Shown here piece by piece: positions 43,301-55,989 of a stretch of DNA of 64,000 nt (position 1 is the first letter of the stretch; each line of letters begins with the position of its first letter). Origin of the DNA: Apodospora peruviana (taxonomy: Eukaryota; Ascomycota; Sordariomycetes; Sordariales; Lasiosphaeriaceae); the NCBI GenBank assembly GCA_033439685.1, contig JAUEDM010000002.1, forward strand, positions 6,076,001 through 6,140,000. Direction: 5' to 3'. The notes beneath the pieces are model-generated. The model worked only from the letters and a program-made list of their open reading frames with translations. It was not told where the DNA came from and made no database searches. A program made the translations under genes and the position numbers.

Positions 43301-46300
43301 TTCTCTCCTTTCCTTTTCTGTTAAGAAAATACTTGTTCTATGCGTTTCTGCCTTCCGCTGCGCATGGGGACAATACGATACCGCCTTTGAGGCGATATCG
43401 ATCCTGGAGCGCTAATTGGCCTGCAGCACTGTTTATCAGCTCCCGTATCCAACCATTATTAGCCATTGGTTGCGCCGCGCGCCACCGACAGGAAAAGCTA
43501 ACCAAACCTGCTCGCCCGTTTTCTACTTTGCTTCCCTAATTCTCCGGTACCTTGCTTCTGAGCCCACGAGGCGCGCAACAGCCACTTCGCAGCACACTTG
43601 TTTTCCGTGTCTCTCGACAGGCTCATTTACGAAGTTTCCATTTCAACCCTTTTGGACCCGATCTCGGCGAGCATGTATCCGTCTACCTACTTCGCGCATT
43701 GCGTTGATTGCGAACACGGTCGCTAGGATTCTGTTCCATCCAATCCGGTGGCACCAAACCTGGAATCCACCGCGGCCCGACATCAGAACAACATCGAGCA
43801 ACCAACATCTCCCACGGGCCATGTCGCCGCGAAATGCTGAATGGACAGGATACGAACTTGTCTCCGCGGCAGAAGAAATTCATCATAGGATCCATCGCCA
43901 TATTCTCCCGATGTCGTTCAGAGGTCAGACGTACGACCGGCGTCGCTTTCCGCGATTCCAAGCAGATCCTGCCTCAGCTGAACTTCAGCCGCCCTTTTCA
44001 AGGCTCACCCCAACTCTAGCACTGGCGAACGAGGCTGAGCAAACAAGTGATTGCGTACACCTCTTGTTCTTTTGCCTCTCATTTCGTCAGCTGGGTTCGT
44101 GTGTTGGATACTGGAAACCGCTTTGCCCGCATAACGATGCGAGTCTACCTTCCGTGGGAACAACACACTCTACTGTTCACCTGCTAACTGACGACATTTC
44201 TCACAACACCAGGAGACCACAACACTTTCCAGCTTGGTACTGATAGTGAACAGATGTTGACCCCAGGATAGCACTAGCTGGACATGGCAAATGAGACCTT
44301 TTTACTCAATTCCACCGAATTTCTTCTTTCAGGAGGCGTCTTTGCATGACTACCATCTCTCCGCCCAATTCTGGTCTCTCGAAATGTATTTGGCTAACTT
44401 GAGCCTCAGTTCCTTGCTCACGCAATCTGCCACTACTCGTGCACCCGCTCTTTCTGCGACGGTCGCTGCTCCGGAGTGGTATCGCCCTACTCTACATGCG
44501 GCTCGGCGATAAGGTCAAACTGCGTCGATATCACTACAGGGGGTAGAGGCACAATGAGAGGTCACGCGGGTGGGCAACGGTATCCAACGAAAGACCTCGT
44601 CATGTCTCCCCCGATAGGATACCATCGCGATCTTGTCAGCTAGCCTCGTCCCGGCATTCAAGTGTGCGAGAACCACACTCGTCTTTGTTGTGGTGACGTA
44701 CTGAAGCCACCGACCCCTTCTTGGGATTGCAACACCTTTGGCCTGCTGGCCCTCGTCTCTTGTCCTATCATAATCTGCCTGTGTCGATATTGCGGCGCGT
44801 GGGTCGTTTGGGCATGACCAAGTACTACCAAGCCCAGGCGAATATCGTTGCAATGGAGAACACTTCGAACCCAATGAACGAGGGTGAGAGCCTGGGATCC
44901 AATGCACGGGGCGACAACAGCAACAATAACCGACGTGAGGCTCACACACCCTTCATGCTCCGTCATGCCTCCGCCACCCACTCACTGTGCCGGGAACCGG
45001 CGAGAGTGTTCGAACTTGCATTTGCAACACCTTCAGCGGCCCACTCAGAAGCAGCACAGGCTGGACCGTGTAATTCGCCTCAAGTTGGCTTCACACAAGT
45101 ATGTGTTTGCCGGGCTTCTATATTGCAAGAGCCCCTTTCTATCAATTACCCGGCGTTCTTTCATGACATGAGCCAGCCCCCAAGCCTCACCGCTATCTCT
45201 TGGTTCACAAGAAGATCTTTTGGTAATTTCGACGTTGTCAATGTTTCACGACGCGGCCGCCCAAGCCCCCAGATTTCCACATGTTGGGGAAAAGAAAGTC
45301 ACTCCGCCGACTTTCTCAGCCTCTCACCTGTTTCCTTCTGTCCCACAAGGCCAATCTCGGCATATACAAGTGGATATTTTCCAACCCCCCTGACCGAGCA
45401 AGCCGAAGCTGACATAATACGCGGTGTCACGGTGGTACCAAAACCGGCAGCTTGAAGATATCGAGAGGCGCGTGACTGCGCAGGAAGGTGACAGTTATGT
45501 TGTAGTCATCATCTTTCACCACCATTAGCACCAACATTAACATCACTCGACGTGCAAGGTCCTATCGGGATGACGTGGTCCAGCCCCCCCTCCCCTGGCC
45601 CGTCTGCCCGGTCTGGTGGCCAGCCAAGCTGTGTGTGGTGTCTCCACTCCGAACCGCGGACCCAGGGATGGATGGGTGCTAGGAGAATCAGATCACGGTA
45701 TGGCTTGGGCCTAACCTCCACCGCTTCCCTTTTCCTTCCACATGTTTCACCCCCCATCCAACCCCTTTCCTCGGTATGGTCAGGAGCCACACCCTGCCCG
45801 GGCCCGGGAAGAACCAGATGCCCACCCGTGTTACACGCGCGGTGTCACGAATATCGAGCACAGGTGAGTGAGTGAGTGGAGACCCGGAGTTTGTTCTCCT
45901 TACGGGTATTATATTGGGTGGATCGGGCGGCATAAAAACCCTCCAGATATGTTAGATGATGATCGAAGAAGGGTCTCGATGATGCAAGCAGGGACCGACA
46001 CGGCAGTCACTCCCGAGTGGTAGTTGTGACTACTGGCCCATGTGCGGCAGCTCGCTGGTTGACACATCCCGTTCAAGGGTCGTAAGAAGCTTAAAAGACC
46101 ACAGGGGTCCTGCGCAAGGTTACTGTACCAATTACGTTATGTTATGTTAGCTCTCTCTGCCGGTTTTCTTGCTGGTGTGGTGGGTCTTTTCTGTCTTTGC
46201 CACCGCCGGGGACCGGACTGGAATCGGAACCTTTCGGAGAGAGACGGGGGGCGAGATGTTTACGTTTGTTTTCAGTCTGTGGTTGGGTAACTTCCGATGC

Positions 46301-47487
46301 CGTTTCTTATTTTTGTGATATTTGCTTTGCAGTGGCGTCCAGGTTGTATAGGAGACGGGAAGGAATACGAAGTATAAAGAGCTTGGCATCTTTCTCGTTT
46401 CCTCTCTCTCTCTCCCCCTTCTGTTTGGTCTCATTTGATAGGTAGAACTACGACCCAGTACCAGGAACTTGGGAGCACGTTTATGTGTCGGATATCGGTT
46501 ATATAATTGGGTGAGCCTATGTGCGCGTCTGTCTATATGCGTGTGGGTACTAAGATAAAGTAGATGTGATAATAGAATGATGGGACAAAGGTCAGGTCAG
46601 GTCGGCACCCAAGGTAGGTCCAGGCGCGGTGTGGTGAATGGACTCGGTGAGGTGACACACAAAATTTACATGGTTGCTTTGCGTTCGCACGCACAACATC
46701 AAACTCATAAAAAAAACAAAAGCCGCACACAGGTGGAGAGAAACAGAACGAACCGACTCAGTTACAGAGAGACATGTAAGATGCCAGTCAACCAGACATC
46801 CACCCCGAACGAAGAAAATAATATGGGGTAATCGCGAGACAAGACAAGAAAAAAAATAACCAAGCAGACACAGACCCGGACTCGATGGAACCAGACGAGA
46901 AAAGAAAAGATAACAGACACTTATAAACACCCGAGATGCCCAAAGGGGCAAACGAAAATGCCTCGCCCCCAACCGGCCCGACAGCTAGAGTGCCCCCTAA
47001 CAATAACAACATACTCGTGATGAGAGAAAAACACAAGGTATTCCCTTCTTTCAGTGGCGCGCCCCGAGCCTTTTGTCTCCCAATACCAAGAAAAGAAATT
47101 AGAAAATAGATGTCACAGATAACCAGGTGCCGGTGCGCTCTTCTCTTCGCATTTCCTTCACAGTTAAAGCCGCGTAGCCAAACAAACCCGCGCCATAACA
47201 GGACAAAAGGGGATATGAATGATGATGAGACAGGGTAACATCGTGAGTGCTACAGGCAACAAGAAAATAAATCCCCACTTCGGCCAGGCAGCATCGCAGC
47301 CGATCTGTTCTAGAACAACGAACGGGGCGAAAGGGGCTGTGTGAAGAACAAGAGAAGTGGACCCGTCAAACTGAGAGAGGAATCCGAACCGCCCAAATGT
47401 CAGTCCCATAAGAAAAGTTACAGCCAACTCTCAAGAGACCGCGAGTTGGATTCGGTAAAAGTGCGTCACCTCGAGATGCGCCCTCCC
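37386..47487. other. 10-kb gene-free region
   Basis: No frame here shows a family motif, and none joins by plausible introns into a recognisable protein. The two longest plus-strand frames (43416-44243 and 44721-45455) are Ser/Pro/Arg/His-rich without ordered segments and look like chance frames in GC-rich DNA. There is a triple direct repeat of CCACGCCTTTT at 41213-41242. The region is the upstream side of the 35.6-37.4 kb gene, and its right end holds the 3' untranslated part of Mbp1. Confidence 0.4.
41213..41242. repeat. Short tandem repeat CCACGCCTTTT x3
   Basis: Three consecutive near-exact 11-bp units. Nothing links it to a gene. Confidence 0.75.
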
Positions 47488-49732
47488 CTAGATGGGCGCA
47501 ATCTCCATGGGATCGCCGCCGCCGCCGTGCTGTCCCCCGCCGTTCTCCATGATCTCTGCCTCGTCCTCCATCATCTTGATCATGTCCTCGAGGTTCTCGT
47601 CCAGCATTTCCTGGTCCTCTGGAGGGAGGCAGCTCCGGAGGAGGTGGCGGTACTTGTCGATCTTCTCGCCCGTGCCGAGCATGCCCCGGGCCTCAACGTA
47701 CTCCGCCTCAGCCGCCCGCTGCTCCAAAAGGATATTCCTCAGCTCGGCGGCCAACTGTAATCTTTCCTCGTACGTCTCAGAGATCTCTTCGCCGTCGCTG
47801 GCGCCGTCACCGTTCATCACCATCGACAGGCTCTGCTCCACTGCTTCTTGCACGACGAGGCGGTGCTGGTGCGTCACGTAGGCAAGCACCTTGTTGCGGG
47901 CGGCATCCGCCTCTGCGCTGGTCTTGGCAGCCTTCTCGTCGGCTTCGAGACGCGATTCCAGATCGGCGAGGGATGTGTGGAGGTTCGCCAGCTCTGCTTG
48001 CGTGTGGAGCACCATCTTCCGGGCATCCTTCTCCGCGTCATCCTTTTCCTTGAACTCGTTATCGTAGCTCTGCGCCAGTTCCTGAAACTTCTCTAGGACG
48101 AGCGGCGTGATGCGAGACTGAACCGTATTTGCTGCGTTGCTCTTGTAGCTGACGCTGAGCTTGTTGTTGCTGGACTCGGCAACGGTATCCCGGAACGCGG
48201 TGTGCCGCTGCGAGTCTGGTCCGAACGGACTTGACGAGCGTTGCGGCCCAGCGCGGATACTTTTGGATTTAGAGGCGTTGAGCTCCTTGATCAGGTCCTC
48301 GGCTCGGACGCCATCTTTGTTTGGGAGGTGTGTTGATGCGCCGCGGCCCAAGAGCGCGCGGATACATTTACGGGCGTCCCGTTGCGCAGCGAGATGAACA
48401 GCGGTGTTCCCGTTCTTATCCTGTGCGTCGAGCAGCTGTTGCACGAAATCTGGGTGATGCGTCTCCTGCAGCCTGTTAAGGATGATATCGAGATAGTAGC
48501 GTGAGCACGAGTGGCTGGTGACCCGCCCGTTCTTCATGACAGCGGCATGGTGTATGACGGTACAGCCCTCATTGTCGACGGCATCAATGGTGGACAATAA
48601 CTCCTTCACGACAAGGGGAAAAGTGTCCTTCTCGTAACAGTTGGTGAAGCCGACAGCGCGCATAAATGGGGTCTCGCCCCGGATATTCTGTGATGCCAAG
48701 TTCGCGCCGAACCGTTTTAGCTGCTTGATAACATCCACGTCGCCCATGGCTGATGCCCAGTGAAGGGCAGTATGGCCATCTGTGTCGATTGCCCAGTCGG
48801 GCTGGAAGTTAGTAGGAGGGTCCGGGCGGAAGGCGGCCCGGTCTGTTTCATTTCTGTTAAGAAGAAAGTAGTCGAGCAGCTCATCGCCGTACACCGAGTG
48901 TTGCTGTTGCGTCAGGCCTTCTACACTCATTTCCTCCCGTTTCCTTTTTCTGTGGCCAGTCGAGAGTTGTGAAGCGTCGTATCGGTCATCCTCGGCCATA
49001 TATGAGGCTGAGGCAACGGTGGCGTTGTCGGGGGTATCGTCCTCATGCATATGAGCATCCCCGTTATCGTACTCTTCCTGGGGAATCACAGGAGGAGCGA
49101 CAGCAGCGGCACCTTTGCGACTTTGTGAGAAGCTGCTGGGTTGTGCGGCGTTGTTCTTGTTGGACTTACTGCTCCAAGTAGGAACAGCAGGTTTGGCCTT
49201 TGGGGCCTTTGGCTTGCTGGTATGTCTAGGTGCAGGCGGTGGACTTTCGGCCCCCGCCTGGAACTCAAAGATGGGCCGTAGCCGGTCGTACACATTATTT
49301 CGAAGGGCAAGGGCTTCGCCTTGTTCGAGCGGGATCCAGGTACCTGGAGAAGGCAGTGGTTAGAGCAATCAGTCTTGGGAAGTTGGGGAGAGATTCCAGT
49401 GAATAAAGCACGCACCTTGATACTTTCCATAACCACCTTGAATCTTCTCGTGAACATCTTTCTGGACCTCTCTTTCTAGAATGCGGGTTCGAGCGGGTTT
49501 GTCAAAGCCGGCGGCCTTCAAGATGTGTGTCGCATTGATCCAGTCATCGTGGCGCCGGCGCATAACATGCTCTTTCAAGTCGACACCGAACTGGAACTCC
49601 CATACTGGGATCTGGAGACGGCGAAGAGGGTCAGCATTTGTTCATCGTGAACAAGGGGAGTTTGGAGATGGATGGGCATACACCGCTGTAGGTGGCGCTA
49701 TAGATGCCGGCCGGGGCACCTCCTTTCGCCAT
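47488..49732 (-). CDS. mbp1: APSES/ankyrin cell-cycle transcription factor (Mbp1, MBF subunit)
   Basis: Three exons: 49682-49732, 49416-49611 and 47488-49343 (introns 70 and 72 nt, GT-AG). The start is MAKGGAPAGIYSATYSG. The APSES (KilA-N-like) DNA-binding domain follows at about residues 18-105: IPVWEFQFGVDLKEHVMRR, DDWINATHILKAAGFDK, REVQKDVHEKIQGGYGKYQG and TWIPLEQGEALA. A nuclear-type KRKR segment lies before the ankyrin repeats (DGHTALHWASAMGDVDV, GETPFMRAVGF, GCTVIHHAAVM, NGNTAVHLAAQRDARK). A C-terminal coiled coil (about residues 500-690) is where Mbp1/Swi4 proteins meet their Swi6 partner. The total of about 700 residues is normal. It is predicted to bind MCB-type promoter elements and drive G1/S genes. 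The gene is intact and divergent from the decayed XPG-like gene. Confidence 0.95.
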
Positions 49733-50629
49733 GTTGCCCCGGGGAGGTCGATCGGTCGGCTTGAATTCAGGTTCTCGGAATCGGTCAGTTGGTCGCTAGC
49801 TCGCTCGTTTTTTTTTCCTGGATCGTTGTCGGCGATGATTTGGGGAAGGGAATGTGAAGCAAGGAAGTGCACAGTAATATGACCATTCGGGTATCGAAAG
49901 ACTGACAGGTCGGAACAGTGTACGGGTTACCGGATGACAAGATGACAGCAGCCAATGGGGCGCGGTCAGACAAGACAGGTCGCGAGAAGTTGAATGAGGA
50001 CACGAAAAGAACGCGGTGCCAATTCCTGGTCGCGAGATGTGGGGAAGAGCGACGCGGTTGACGCGAATCAATTTAACCCTGCTCAAATTGCTGAGGTCCG
50101 ACCACGTGATCCTTAGGTAAGCACGCCCACTCAATGACGCCAAGACACTTGTAGAGGCTGGTCACGGCTGGGCACTGGGCGTCTCCTGACGCACCGAAGG
50201 ATTGATCAAAAGCAATAAAAAGGGGCAAAGTCAAAACAGTCTTGCAGGGACCGCAAAAACAGTAAGAGGAGAGGAACGCACGCGGTAGTGTTAAGCAAGT
50301 CATTATTATGTCAGATCATCCTTACAATAACTACGAATTCATTCATTTGCTCGCCGATGACAGAGCAACGTTGAATCAGTGTTGCCGACCGATATAAGTT
50401 GAGCCTGGACCTCGGCAACACAAGCCATCGCCGCGCATCACAGATTCCAACCGAATTTGTGAGAAAATAATAGAAACACGCCATAAAAAAGAGTGCAGAA
50501 GCCAGACAATAAAACAGTAAAAAGCACCTCTGACAGCAACACCCTGCGACGCTTCTGATTCTCACAACAACGTGAGACACGCACGCGCTTTGATTTGCTT
50601 CACGGCATTCCACCAACGACCATGAACAA
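49733..50629. other. Intergenic between Mbp1 and the XPG-like pseudogene
   Basis: About 900 bp between two divergent starts. It probably contains the Mbp1 leader and promoter. No TATA box or MCB-like ACGCGT cluster stands out. No gene. Confidence 0.4.
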
Positions 50630-52182
50630 TCGACGGATTATGGGACGCCGTCACCGCGATATCCCCAGGCCGCGAAGTCAAATTGTCGACTCTATCCGCC
50701 GAATGCTTCCTTGAAAAGGGCCGCCCCCTCCGCATCGCAGTGGACACGCCCATAGCCCTATTCGAGTACAAGTCCGTCACAGCCCGTGCAGACTCGAAAT
50801 GGGGGGCATGAACCACGTCGTGCACATCTTCTACCAGCACGTCCAGCACCTGCTGGTAGCTGGTGTCCATCCTATTTTCGTCTTCGACGGCCCCAAGAAG
50901 CCAGCCAGTAAGGGATGCGCCCACCCACCTTCCGTCAGGCCGTGCAAACATGCCACGCATCTGCTTGAGGGAGGTAATATTACTGCAGGTACAACAAGGA
51001 CGGAGGAGGATGAAGAGTGTGAGAAGCAGCTGAGTCACGTTATTCCAATGTGCCGTCTTCTGCTTGATCGCATGGGTTTACCGTATCGGGATGCCCCCGC
51101 CGAGGCCGAGTGCGCTGTCATGGAAAGAAGGCCTCGTCGATGCGGTCCTAACTCGAGACGGCGACGCCTTCGTCTTTGGAAGTAGTCGGGTCCGAGTCTT
51201 GCGAAAGATCACTGCCGAGAACAAGGTGGCCATGGTGCGCGAGTACCGGATGGATAATATATCGCCCAACTTGCGATAAAACGACCTCTTCCTGGTGGCC
51301 ATGATTGCCGGGGGCGACTACGACGCTGGTATTCAAGGCTGTGGTGCCAACATCGCTATTGAGGCCGCGAGCGGGTACCACTTTGGTTCCAAGTTGATTC
51401 CGCTGATGTCACGCGGCGAGGCAGAGGGATTGAAGAACTGGAAGGACGCGCTGGCCAATACGTTACGGAATAACCCGGGGGGAAGCTCAGCGCCAGATCG
51501 GTCGGTGTTGCGAACGCTATTGAAAACAACAGAAGCTTCCCATCACAGACCATCGCCAGTTATTATCTCAAGCCACTAGTCTCAAATGATCTGAAATCCA
51601 TTCAAATTGACTGGACAAAGGACATTTCGATTAGCAGCCTCCGGGACTTTACTCGTCAGGTCTTCGACTGGCGATTTAGACACTTCGCCGGGAAATTCGT
51701 CCGCCTCTTGGCATCGCCTTCTTTCACCAGGAGTCTCATACGCCATGGCACAGAAACAACGGACGGTTCAGCTCTTATTGAAACTATCACAAAGGTCAAA
51801 GAGGACGATGCCAGGTTAAAGGAGCTGCGGGTGAAGTTCATCCCAGCAAAGGTCGTCCCTGGGGATATTTCCCAAGAGCCCGTCGTTGACGGATACAAGG
51901 TCAACCTTAAAGAGGAAGTCTTTGACTCTTCTCAGCCGGTGTTGGAGTGGGTACCGCTGTGGGTGGTCGAGTACGGCGCACCCTCGGCCTTTCGGACATG
52001 GCAAGAAAACGAAGGCTTGAAGGTGACTGGAGGTAAGAGAAAGACCGAGATGATAACGGGGGACCAGCAAAGTTCAATGGAACTCCAGCATCGAAGCGGG
52101 GACGTGGACGGCCACGCAAAATCACATCTCGGGATAGTACGCCAGAGGCAAGAGAGCCACCACCACCACCACCACCACCACC

Positions 52183-52226
<44 letters not shown>

Positions 52227-52262
52227 GGGCTGAGGTCATCGACCTCAGTGAAGACTGAATAA
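50630..52262 (+). pseudogene. Decayed XPG/GEN1-like structure-specific nuclease
   Basis: The whole domain order of a fungal GEN1/Yen1-type nuclease is present but broken. The XPG N-domain reads GLWDAVTAISPGREVKL, RPLRIAVDTP, then in another frame HIFYQHVQHLL and HPIFVFDGPKKPASK. The I-domain reads LLLDRMGLPYRDAPAEAECA, then after a shift GLVDAVLTRDGDAFVFGSS. After a TAA near 51277 comes LFLVAMIAGGDYDAG (helix-hairpin-helix start), and after another shift near 51485 a C-terminal part with SLRDFTRQVFDWRFRHFAGKF. I count frame changes near 50640, 50795, 51130 and 51485 plus one stop. Acidic residues of the two metal clusters (VFDG, EAEC, TRDGD, GGDYD) are largely kept, so decay may be recent. 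The 3' end encodes His and Ser/Asn runs from (CAC)n and (CAGCAA)n repeats. Introns do not explain the breaks, because the conserved text is contiguous across them. Confidence 0.82.
52153..52216 (+). repeat. Trinucleotide/hexanucleotide microsatellites
   Basis: (CAC)n followed by (AGCAAC)n. In the old reading frame they encode nine His and then alternating Ser/Asn. They sit at the 3' end of the XPG-like pseudogene. Confidence 0.9.
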
Positions 52263-53708
52263 CTGGTGATAGTACCCGCTCGCGTCCCGTAGGCTGTCTA
52301 TCAGCTTCCATCTTGCAATTCAAGCCAGGTCACACTCAATGTCTATCCTCCTCCACCTCCATTCGTCACTTCTTCCCCCACAATCTCCCCGACCTCAACG
52401 CCAGAACGCAGGAAAGGGGAAAAGAGTAAACCACGGCTTGCAGTTGTTTTCCCTCTCTTATTTCGTTTCTAGTTTTTTCTTTCCCTTCCTTCGAGATACC
52501 CCGTTTTCGCTTGTCCTTTCCCTGGTAGATACCTATATAGACCTAATAGCTAAGGTAGCTACGTATGCTTCTGTACCTATGTGAATTGCATTTACTTTCA
52601 AGCATTGAAGTCATTATGTCACGGCTGCAGACACACTACCAACTACCTATGCTAAACATCCCAAAAAGGATCCGAATGACTTTGCTTCCTAGCAGTTATG
52701 GTGAAGTAGTGGCGACTTGCTAAGTCATTCACTCCCATTTTGGGATGTCTAGCATAGTGGTGCCGTAACATTTACTTACGAACAAGATCGAAAAATCATG
52801 GCCATCCAATATGCATAAGCCACCAATAATCTTTTTCATAAATAAGATTGAAAAACTGCAACAGCTTGATTTATGAACAAGCTGAGATGACTGCAGCATC
52901 ATGCGGCGATGAAATTTGATTAATATCTGTTAGAGATTTTGAGCAAAAGAGTCACGGCTCTTCTCCGGTAGCGGAAACGGAAGGTCATATCATTGTTGCG
53001 GAACATTGGGTGTCAATGATTTCCTATCTTTGTTCGTCAATATAGATGTATTGAGTCCAACTCGAATGGTCTAAACTCAAGTTTCTGCTACATGCTAACC
53101 TGCTGGGTCTTAAAATCTTTTGGGATAAGAGAGAGCGTGTGTATGATGTGAAGAGTTCTAGCGAATTCTAGGGTGCCACTAATGCTCCTATGTACCTAGG
53201 TACTTTTGAGTTTCGATGAGTTTAGCCTGAGAACTTGCACCGTAGCGTGACAGAAGCATATGGATGATCCAAGGAAGTCCGAGCATGAATTCCCCGAGTC
53301 CGATAATTGTCTTGGTGAAGCATAGAGGCAAAGGTACCAGCGAAGGTTAGATGGCACCGTTTTTGTTACATTTCATGGTACCTAATAGTGTCTTGCTGGA
53401 AGTTTATGAAAAAGATACATGATGCCTTTTGGTGTGAATTTCCAGCAGGAGAACATTTCTACTTATTTATAAAAGGAAGTAATAGTCCAACAACTGACGT
53501 ATATTATGGGCGTGTTTCACAAGTGATCCCAAATTTAGTGAAAGATGGGGTTTGGGGTTACATGCGTGACCTGAACTACTTTGGATAACTGGCAAAATAC
53601 ATGGTGCTGCGGCGCAGCTCTGGAGACTTCACCTAGGTATATATTACATGGCATGAGCCCAGCTGATATGAACCATTTGAGATCACATCACTAAACTGTC
53701 CCTCAAAA
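52263..53708. other. Gene-free
   Basis: 1.4 kb upstream of the GH6 gene. A 66-codon plus frame at 53388-53588 has protein-like text but no motif or splice support. Confidence 0.4.
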
Positions 53709-55105
53709 ATGAAGATTGTCGTTACTATCGCTGCTTTGCTCGTCAGCAGCGGTGGAAGTTTGGCCTTGGCTAACCAAGCCTGTCCTCCTGTTTCTGTCAA
53801 CGCGAGCACGAATATTTGGAAAAATTATGTTCTCAATCCGAACCCCTTCTATAGAGATCATGTTCTTGCTGCTGCCGAGGTGATCAAAGACCCGACCCTG
53901 AAGAAACAAGCGCTCAAGATTGCGGATATGGGCACATTCTTCTGGCTGTGAGTGCTCTACCCGGCACGTTTCAGGCCAACTACCTCGGTCAAGCCGGCGA
54001 GTATCTGATTGAAGTGTCTACTTTAGCGACGATAATATGGCTCTGTCAAAGCTCAGGGCGGTAACGGATGATGTTCCGTGTCAAAACATCGTTGGCATTG
54101 TCCTCCAGGGCTTGACCAGTGGCAACTGCACACTTCCGAGCTTCAGGCCGGTTGAGTTCGATACTTACCAGAAAGCCTATGTTGATCGTTCGTTCCCCCC
54201 AACTGATTGTCATATAGCGTATCAAAGCTATATATAGCCGCTGACATTCGAGCAGCCCTTGCGAGTATCCTGAGAGCGAAACCGACCACGGTTTTTGCTA
54301 TCATTGTTGAGCCCGACACATTGCCAGCCATCATCATGAACTCGACTCTCTCGTCTTGCAGCGGTCTTGCAAGCACTTACTACCGCAAAAATGTTGCATA
54401 CGCGTTGATGGCTTTGAATCTCCCAAATGTGGTCATGTACCTTGATGCAGGGCATGGCGGCACATTGGGCTGGGAACTCAATCTCAAGCCTGCCGCAGCC
54501 GAGCTGGCAGCTGTTTACACCGCGGCGGGAAGCCCAAGCCAGGTGCGAGGCATCGCCGTGAATATTGGAGGCTGGAATTCTTGGTAAGTACTTACAGACA
54601 ACATCATTGCCTTGAAAAACACCCGTTCGCATTGAAGCGACCAATAACAAATCCCGTCGTGCCATTAAACAGGGACGCCTCACCTGGAGAGTTCGCAACC
54701 ACGTACGAGTCGCCCCGCAACTACGCCCAGAACGAAAGGGACTTTGTCAAGCGACTCGGAAACCTCCTCTCCAAAACGGGCACGCCAAACCACGCCATCG
54801 CCGACACTAGCAGGAACGGCGTATACGGTCTTCGCCGGGAGTGGACGGACTGGTGCAATGTCAACGGCGCGGGATTCGGCCGGCGCCCAACGGCGGACGG
54901 TACCGGGCTCGAACTCGCCGACGCTCTGGTCTGGGCCAAAGGCGGTGGGATATCGGACGGCACGAGTAACCCGGCGTCGGCGAACTACAACCCGTATTGT
55001 GGAAAACAAGACTCGTTCAAGCCGTCGCCCGAGAAGGGCGAGTGGAACCAGGCTTACTTTGAGATGCTTCTTGAGAATGCCCACCCGCCGATTGCTGTGG
55101 ACTGA
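53709..55105 (+). CDS. Glycoside hydrolase family 6 protein (cellobiohydrolase/endoglucanase-like) with altered active site
   Basis: Four exons: 53709-53947, 54027-54187, 54238-54583 and 54673-55105. The introns are GT-AG in phase (donors GTGAGT, GTTCGT, GTAAGT) and give 392 residues. There is a signal peptide (IVVTIAALLVSSGGSLALA) and no cellulose-binding module or linker. Family landmarks are LKIADMGTFFWLDDN, FAIIVEPDTLPAIIMN (the catalytic-acid Asp region, IEPDSLAN in active enzymes), VVMYLDAGHGGTLGW, VRGIAVNIGGWNSW, IADTSRNG, WCNVNGAGFGRRPT, VWAKGGGISDGTS and QAYFEMLLENAHPP. The segment that in active GH6 reads VVYDLPDRDC reads here VLQGLTSGNC, so the conserved Tyr and the second catalytic Asp are replaced (Asn before the Cys). 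Cellulase activity is therefore doubtful. The protein may be a divergent enzyme or a non-catalytic glucan-binding secreted protein. Confidence 0.85.
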
Positions 55106-55989
55106 AGTACATACGCAATATGCATGAAATCTGTCGTCAGTTTGTTGCGCGTGACTGACCGGATGCGGAGTGAGGCTTTCCTTCACTAGTGCCACTTGGC
55201 GGGCTGCATCTTGTACCTATCTCCAAATAGGAGTCATGTGAAACTGGTGAAAGACCTCGAGCATCTGCGCGCCTGGTTGGTATTACCAACCATGCCCACT
55301 GTGCTGGTAAGAAGGATTTCGTGTAAGATCCAAAAAATGTGAGGCTTACCTGCTGCTGTATACCTTAGCAAATGAAGGATGAAGGTGCTGGCTGAAGAGT
55401 GTCAACCTGATGAACCTTCCACAAGTTCAAACCCAGGACCTGGAAGCTGCGAAATCCGATGATCGGGAAGTCAAGGCCCCTGAAACGGAAAGCGCTGGGG
55501 GTCTTCTCCACTGCACCTCTGCAACCTCTCCAACGTTTGCGGTTGCCGAGCTCTGATTGGTAGATCCTCCACGGATCGGGAAGGCAGATCCAGCGACGCG
55601 GGTTTTCAGTTCTGAAGCTGTGGGGGAGCGGGCAGGGGCGGCCGGGAACCGGGTGGTGGGTGTGTGTCACGCTGGAATCCTGCACCATCTGGCGTCCAGC
55701 TCCCCTTTCATCTCTTACAACAACCATCCACTCTTTTTTGCTCGGTCTCTCGTCCCTCCGAGCTGGGACATCCAGTCTCTACGGCACTCTATCTCGATGC
55801 CATTATACAAAGAAGCTGATATTTCTACGCCGTTCGCCCGGCGTTGTCTGTCCGAAGTCACAAACCAGCAATCCAGACACACCGGCACTGGTACCCGGAA
55901 TCTAACCTTCACGCGCCACCTTGAAGACATCCCGACCAGGCATTGCGGATTGGGTGGTGCTGCAGTCCCTCCTTTACTGAACAGCAGCC
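55106..55989. other. Intergenic / 5' leader
   Basis: 880 bp between the GH6 gene and the transporter. The C/T-rich part from about 55680 is probably the transporter's leader. No gene. Confidence 0.4.

Noticed and set aside
43416..44243. 275-codon plus frame
   Set aside because: Compositional text rich in Ser/Pro/Arg/His without ordered segments, no family match and no neighbouring exons.
44721..45455. 244-codon plus frame
   Set aside because: Same reasons as the frame at 43416. Probably chance in GC-rich non-coding DNA.
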